NCBI GenBank assembly: GCA_028284385.1
Contig: JANQRT010000068.1
Span: 186,001 to 250,000, forward strand
From: Opitutaceae bacterium
Lineage (GTDB): Bacteria > Verrucomicrobiota > Verrucomicrobiia > Opitutales > Opitutaceae
DNA: 64,000 nucleotides
Direction: 5' to 3'
A program made the position numbers and the translations under genes. Below, in pieces: positions 59,780-64,000 of this stretch (the stretch's first letter is position 1; every line of letters starts with the position of its first letter). The notes under the pieces were generated by a model that had not been told where the DNA came from, made no database searches, and was given only the letters and a program-made list of their open reading frames with translations.

Positions 59780-60940
59780 ATGAGTTCTATTTCAGAAGTC
59801 AGTTCGAGTCCTTTGAAAGAGATTCTCCTCAAGAATCGCTTTCTTTCTCGTCGCTCTATTGCAATCGGAGTTGTAGGTACCCTTTTGATGCATTTTCTGG
59901 CGGTCGTTGTGACGCCAGACGACCTCTTTTCAGTGGAGCCAGGGGAAGCTATCAAACCCAACAAGGAATATTTTCTGCAACTGATCGAGGAAGAGCCGGA
60001 GGAGGAGTTGCCAACCTATACGCAGACCAATCCAGACGTTCCGGACAACATTCCGGATGATTCCGATAACTTCGCCGCGCGTAATCAGCAGGCAGCTCAA
60101 GAGGAATTGCCGGACGAACTGGATTCTGACAACCGTCCTTCATCGGAGAGCGATGACAATATCGAGACGGATCAATTCATAAGTGGCGATCTCGAGTTGC
60201 CTGAACTTGCGCCTCCTCCGTCGCCGGCTCAAGAAGCTCAAGAGCAGACCGAACAGCAACAATCACTCGAACCGCAGCCGCTTATTCAGCCGATTGCCTC
60301 GGATCCCTTGAAAAAGGAGATCCCCATTTTCGGATCTCTTGATGACAACGATCCGGATGAGACGGGAGTGGCTGATCACGATTTCGAGAAACTTGAAGCT
60401 CCCACCAACGTCACGGAACTTTTTAAAGGCGAATCCGAAGAAGGCGAAAATGAAAACGAGGAGCAGCCAGCCCAGCAGGTATCCGTAGAACCAGTACCGC
60501 AGGTGACAGCCGCCACAGCCCAGGAGGCCTCGGAGCCATCACCTCGGCCAAGACCAAGGCTGCCAAAAGTCGCTCCTGGCCCCATTCGCAACAAGGCGCC
60601 TGGCGTCTCGCGAACGGGGCGGATTGCGGTCGACGCGAAGTTCAGCGAGTTTGGGGAGTACCTGGAGCGTCTGATTGAAACGATTAGCATCCGTTGGAAC
60701 ACGTTGGCTGATGAAGCGGTGGCCAAGGAAAACGACAGCATGGTGCGGGTTCGTTTCACTCTAACCCGGCATGGTTATGTCGAGGACTTGGAGGTGATTG
60801 ACGCTACCGCGAAATTTATCGGTATTCATATGGTTCGCCTAGCTGTGGAAGGCGGCTCCCCTTATGGTCCTTGGTCGGAAGAGATGATCAGCATTTTCGG
60901 GGATAGCGAAGAGATCACCTTCGCCTTCTACTATCATTAG
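59780..60940 (+). CDS. TonB/TolA-like energy transducer-type protein
   Basis: A 386-residue protein with one N-terminal membrane helix (about 26-45, SIAIGVVGTLLMHFLAVVV), then about 230 residues rich in Glu, Pro, Gln and Asp (EEEPEEELP-type stretches) that would span the periplasm, a basic proline segment (EPSPRPRPRLPKVAPGP) and a C-terminal domain (about 290-386) with SIRWNTLADEAVA and VRVRFTLTRHGYVEDLEVID, which matches the TonB/TolA C-terminal fold. No exbB/exbD gene is beside it. Its exact partner is unknown. Confidence 0.7.
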   Translation: MSSISEVSSSPLKEILLKNRFLSRRSIAIGVVGTLLMHFLAVVVTPDDLFSVEPGEAIKPNKEYFLQLIEEEPEEELPTYTQTNPDVPDNIPDDSDNFAARNQQAAQEELPDELDSDNRPSSESDDNIETDQFISGDLELPELAPPPSPAQEAQEQTEQQQSLEPQPLIQPIASDPLKKEIPIFGSLDDNDPDETGVADHDFEKLEAPTNVTELFKGESEEGENENEEQPAQQVSVEPVPQVTAATAQEASEPSPRPRPRLPKVAPGPIRNKAPGVSRTGRIAVDAKFSEFGEYLERLIETISIRWNTLADEAVAKENDSMVRVRFTLTRHGYVEDLEVIDATAKFIGIHMVRLAVEGGSPYGPWSEEMISIFGDSEEITFAFYYH

Positions 60941-61039
60941 GAGTCTGATTAGGGAAGTTTGGTGTTGAATTTCGTGTATTCGATTTTTGGTGTTGTCTTG
61001 AATACAGCATAACAGGCCAATCACCGCTACTGAGGCAGT

Positions 61040-61462
61040 TCATTTCGGAGGATTGTTTATGCGTCTTGAAAAACGCAATACGTAACCATTGTTGTCCTTC
61101 ACATCGAAGAACCTGAGTCCATCTTCAAGGTCGTCATGCAATTCGCGGTGAAAGGCGACATCTTTGTTTTTGAATTCTTCAAACAGAGAATCGGGGTCAT
61201 AGGTGTTTATATAGAGGTCCAGGTCTGCGTATTCATGTCGCGAGCCATTAGGAATAGGGTGAATGTCGTCGGCGATCTGTTTAAGCATAATGGATACGCT
61301 GTCCCTGTCCAGTAGAGCGAAGAAAGGATTCTTGTCGGGTATGAGAAGAGATGCTTTAAAGCCGATTTTGTCTTCATAGAATTCGAGAGACTCCTGAAGA
61401 TCGTCTACGATTAAAAACGGGACCGTACCAATTAGCTGATGTGGTTCTTTGGAAATGTTCAT
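61040..61462 (-). CDS. VOC-superfamily (glyoxalase/bleomycin-resistance-like) protein
   Basis: A 140-residue single-domain protein of the vicinal oxygen chelate fold: VPFLIVDDLQESLEFYEDKI at the start, FFALLDRDSVSIMLKQ in the middle and LRFFDVKDNNGYVLRFSR at the end. No substrate can be assigned. It lies 18 bases after the ankyrin-protein gene on the same strand. Confidence 0.85.
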   Translation of the reverse strand: MNISKEPHQLIGTVPFLIVDDLQESLEFYEDKIGFKASLLIPDKNPFFALLDRDSVSIMLKQIADDIHPIPNGSRHEYADLDLYINTYDPDSLFEEFKNKDVAFHRELHDDLEDGLRFFDVKDNNGYVLRFSRRINNPPK

Positions 61463-61480
61463 AATACTACTTTAGTTGAA

Positions 61481-63091
61481 TTACAGATGCTGGAGCAGGA
61501 TCTCATCGATTTCTTCAGTTCCTAAGCCAAGTTGTCTTTCATCTGGCTCACAACCAGCTTCTATAAGCGCTCGAACGATCGCTGGATAGTCGCCGGTATC
61601 GTTTCCGCAGTTGGCCGAGCCGTGTATTGCCCATCCCAGTACGCGACTATCTTCGGGGGGATTGGCTTTGAGACTGATGTCGGCTCCTAATTCAAGCAGC
61701 TTTTCGACCGCTTCCCATTGGCCATGCCAGGCCGACCAATGTAGGGCGGTGGCGTCCCAGTCCTGGGTTCCAATATAATTTATATCAAAGCCAGCCTTGC
61801 ATAACAGTTCGACGACTTTCGGGCGGTTGTTCACCGCGGCTAGGCGGACGGATTTCAGCTGGTCTTCATTCAACTTGGAGATAATATCGAGTTCAGAGCG
61901 GAGGATTTCCAGGACTTTGTCTTCGTCTTTGTTGAAGCAGGCGCTGATTAAAGCGTCTCCTGCTGGCAAGGGAATATCTCGGGCTCCATGCCTCTTCATG
62001 AGATTGGCCTGCTCGGCTAACCCGAACTTTAAGGCAAGTTGGTAGGGTGTGGCTCCATCGCCTCGCTCAAGGTTCGGATCGGCTCCTTTCTCCAAGAGAG
62101 CTTCGATGATTTCCGCATCTTTGCGTGTTTCGATAGCAAGATGAAGGGCGGTCTCTTTTTTCTCTTTGAGGCAAATGACGTTGGTATCCACATTTTGATC
62201 AAGTAGCCATAAGATCCCTTTACGAGCCGTTTTGAAATTCCTAGCAAAGCTATTGTAGCCAATAAGGAAATACAGGGGTGAGTTCCCGTAGTTTTCGTCA
62301 GCCTTGGATAGTTCAGCTCCCGCTTCCTTGAGGATTTCCATGCACTCCAGAAAGTAGTGCTCACAGGAATGGTAAACAGATTCGCCGTCATTGAGAATGG
62401 CTCCCGCCTCGATAAGCATTCGAGCCAGTTCTGGCTGGTTGGTTAACCCTGTGGCGCCAAAAAGGGGTCGTATCCGAGCTTGAGGCCAAGGAGGGGTGGC
62501 ATAATGAGCGTTTGGATCAGCTCCCGCCTGGAGCAACAGCTTGCCGCATGCGACTAGACCAGTCGCGATTTCCGGATTCTCTTTCCCCATCATGGAATGA
62601 CTGACGTAATGCAGGAGCGTCCAATCCTTGCCGCTGGGGCCGCCTTTTTCAGTGGCGAGCGAGGGGTCTTTTTCAAGAGCGCCTGCGAGAAGATCATTTC
62701 GTCCTCCGACAACCGCGGCGTGCAATGACGAGTCGATAATGCGTGGCTCGTATTCCAGTAGAAATGCGGCTCTGGTTGGCCGCTCATGAGTTGCGGAGCG
62801 TACGAAAGCGTTGATTTTCTCGTCCAGCGTGAGTGTTCGTCGTTCTACTTCCCGTTTCAATTTCGGCCAGCTAGGCAGGCCATATTCGCGAGCAATGACC
62901 CTCTGGGCATCCGCGGTCCTAAAGGCGCTGCATTTTTCTCGCTCGTCTGCGACTTTATGTTCGCTCGAGGAAGTGGCGTTCACTCGATTAATAGCGGATT
63001 TGTCTCCTTGGCGAACGGCTTTGAGCAGGTCGCGAGCCTGCGATTTAAGGTGGTCCAAGCTTGGCTTGGCAGGGAGTTTTTGGATAGGCAT
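61481..63091 (-). CDS. Ankyrin-repeat protein
   Basis: A 536-residue soluble protein. About 90 N-terminal residues form a charged helical region (SLDHLKSQARDLLKAVRQGD, then IAREYGLPSWPKLKREVERR) common in ankyrin proteins of this type. About eight ankyrin repeats follow, with clear units such as ETALHLAIETRKDAEIIEAL then LEKGADPNLERGDGATPYQL, and ATALHWSAWHGQWEAVEKLL then ELGADISLKA. No signal peptide. Probably binds proteins; role unknown. Co-transcribed with the VOC gene. Confidence 0.88.
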   Translation of the reverse strand: MPIQKLPAKPSLDHLKSQARDLLKAVRQGDKSAINRVNATSSSEHKVADEREKCSAFRTADAQRVIAREYGLPSWPKLKREVERRTLTLDEKINAFVRSATHERPTRAAFLLEYEPRIIDSSLHAAVVGGRNDLLAGALEKDPSLATEKGGPSGKDWTLLHYVSHSMMGKENPEIATGLVACGKLLLQAGADPNAHYATPPWPQARIRPLFGATGLTNQPELARMLIEAGAILNDGESVYHSCEHYFLECMEILKEAGAELSKADENYGNSPLYFLIGYNSFARNFKTARKGILWLLDQNVDTNVICLKEKKETALHLAIETRKDAEIIEALLEKGADPNLERGDGATPYQLALKFGLAEQANLMKRHGARDIPLPAGDALISACFNKDEDKVLEILRSELDIISKLNEDQLKSVRLAAVNNRPKVVELLCKAGFDINYIGTQDWDATALHWSAWHGQWEAVEKLLELGADISLKANPPEDSRVLGWAIHGSANCGNDTGDYPAIVRALIEAGCEPDERQLGLGTEEIDEILLQHL

Positions 63092-63299
63092 AACCTCCAG
63101 TTCCTTTCTAGGATTAAGCTCGGTGTCCGCATGACGAGCAGGAATGAAGGTTCCTTAATATCAGTTATTAGCCAAGCGGGATTCTTCCCTTTCCGCGGAC
63201 CGGTTGCTTGCTTGAGCAGCGAAAATAGGTAGAACGATTGCCATTGCTCGATGCAAACCAAAAATGGACGCGTCCTGCTATTGTTAAAACTTCATTGTT

Positions 63300-63488
63300 A
63301 TGAAAGCGACTTCGAAACGTCTTATCTTTCGTTCGGTTATCGTTCCGGCCCTAATTGGTTTAGTTTTTGCCGGTGGATTACTTCTAGCTGCCCCTCATCT
63401 GGGTCTAGGTGTGGCATTCGCCGCTTGGATAGGGACTTTCTTCGTCTACAGCGTTTGGTTTGGTGTGCTCAACAGCTTTAATGATTGA
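63300..63488 (+). CDS. Small membrane protein, 62 residues
   Basis: Not assigned to a family. Two hydrophobic segments (about 12-33 and 37-57: VIVPALIGLVFAGGLLLAAP and VAFAAWIGTFFVYSVWFGVL) follow a basic N-terminus MKATSKRLIFR, giving a likely helical hairpin in the inner membrane. It lies 21 bases before the next gene and may be in one unit with it. Confidence 0.6.
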   Translation: MKATSKRLIFRSVIVPALIGLVFAGGLLLAAPHLGLGVAFAAWIGTFFVYSVWFGVLNSFND

Positions 63489-63509
63489 GTCTAGTCATCG
63501 CGCTTCTAG

Positions 63510-63998
63510 ATGAAAAACGAAATGGAAACATTCGTTTTCAAGTCAACCGTTTGCCGGATGGATGGAGGCATGCAGCCGCATGTTATTCCTGTGCCAAACG
63601 ATGTATCCGAAAAAATATGGCAATCAGAGAATCGAAGACTGATTGTAGGCATTAATGGATACGAATTGCGTCGAGCCCTGCAGGGGAGTCGAGAGTTTGG
63701 AAGTCACATTGTGATTGGAAGGAATCTGCTGAAAGAAGTGGGGGTGAAAATTGGCGATACCGTTTCCATTTCAATTCGGCCTGACCCTGATCCCGATTCA
63801 GTGGAGATATGCGACGAATTCCTCATTGTTCTCGAACAAGACTCCGAAGCCAATGAACGCTGGGAGGGGTTGACGCCAGGCATGCAGCGAAGCATTGCCC
63901 ATCACGTAAATGGAGCCAAGCGTGAAGAAACGCGCGTCAAGCGGTCTTTGGATATTGCCATGAAACTGAAAACGCGAACACTTCATAGGGATGGCTGA
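63510..63998 (+). CDS. DUF1905/YdeI-type (OmpD-associated) protein
   Basis: A 162-residue soluble protein. Residues 5-100 match the DUF1905 beta-barrel-like domain (HVIPVPNDVSEKIW, GSHIVIGRNLLKEVGVKIGD). Residues 115-160 match the helical YdeI/OmpD-associated domain (WEGLTPGMQRSIAHHVNGAK, then REETRVKRSLDIAMKL). These proteins are linked to peptide or stress resistance in enterobacteria, but their activity is unknown. The stop lies two bases before the window end. Confidence 0.82.
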   Translation: MKNEMETFVFKSTVCRMDGGMQPHVIPVPNDVSEKIWQSENRRLIVGINGYELRRALQGSREFGSHIVIGRNLLKEVGVKIGDTVSISIRPDPDPDSVEICDEFLIVLEQDSEANERWEGLTPGMQRSIAHHVNGAKREETRVKRSLDIAMKLKTRTLHRDG

Positions 63999-64000
63999 AG

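Overview
This window looks like a chromosomal segment of a Verrucomicrobiota bacterium, most likely Opitutae/Puniceicoccales. That is an inference from gene repertoire, from the type II (eukaryote-like) glutamine synthetase, from weak Shine-Dalgarno signals, and above all from several families of short dispersed repeats between genes. Coding density is high and most genes are housekeeping. I see no rRNA, CRISPR array, prophage or classical insertion sequence.

Layout. 1-9.3 kb: the 3' part of a GH63/MGH1-like glycosidase, glutamine synthetase, a mini-kinase/PP2C phosphatase pair, acetolactate synthase, accA, a TPR protein and queA. 9.4-19.5 kb: tRNA-Tyr followed by a repeat unit and a GIY-YIG gene, then radC, a ThuA-like protein, a parA-rnc-mfd-surA operon, tRNA-Cys with the same repeat unit at its 3' end, a GNAT enzyme, a TMEM220-like protein and tRNA-Pro. 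19.7-22.3 kb: an accessory cassette of three unrecognised genes under a WYL-domain regulator. 22.4-25.8 kb: a hexuronate module (LacI regulator, SDR oxidoreductase, uronate isomerase) with a clear operator palindrome. 26-33 kb: a histone-like DNA-binding protein, MoeB-rhodanese, ManC, and ruvX-truA-comF-accD-folC. 33.3-42.6 kb: tRNA-Thr, tRNA-Lys, rpmI-rplT-pheS-pheT and gatC-gatA-gatB. The pheS-to-gatB spacers are filled with inverted pairs of a 12-nt-periodic repeat, and a GxxExxY gene with 27-bp terminal inverted repeats sits between gatC and gatA. 42.8-51.9 kb: a tRNA uridine hydroxylase, two tandem secreted alpha/beta hydrolases, a LytTR two-component system and hflX. 52-64 kb: ppdK, tatC, hemL, nadE, maf, a TonB-like protein, a VOC protein, an ankyrin protein, a small membrane protein and a YdeI-like protein.

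The most interesting material is non-coding or small. (1) A repeat unit of about 112 bp begins directly after the CCA of tRNA-Tyr and tRNA-Cys in the same orientation; a shorter copy follows tRNA-Thr and a fragment follows tRNA-Pro. The Tyr copy runs into the start codon of a GIY-YIG nuclease gene. A piece of the same repeat family also appears inside queA as an in-frame insertion. (2) A GxxExxY putative nuclease gene is bounded by near-perfect inverted repeats, with gene-less inverted pairs of related repeats in neighbouring spacers, as expected for an autonomous element with MITE-like derivatives. (3) The WYL-linked three-gene cassette beside tRNA-Pro has no function I can recognise. AccD has also lost three of the four zinc-ribbon cysteines. 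Coordinates of non-coding sites were read by eye and may be off by a base.
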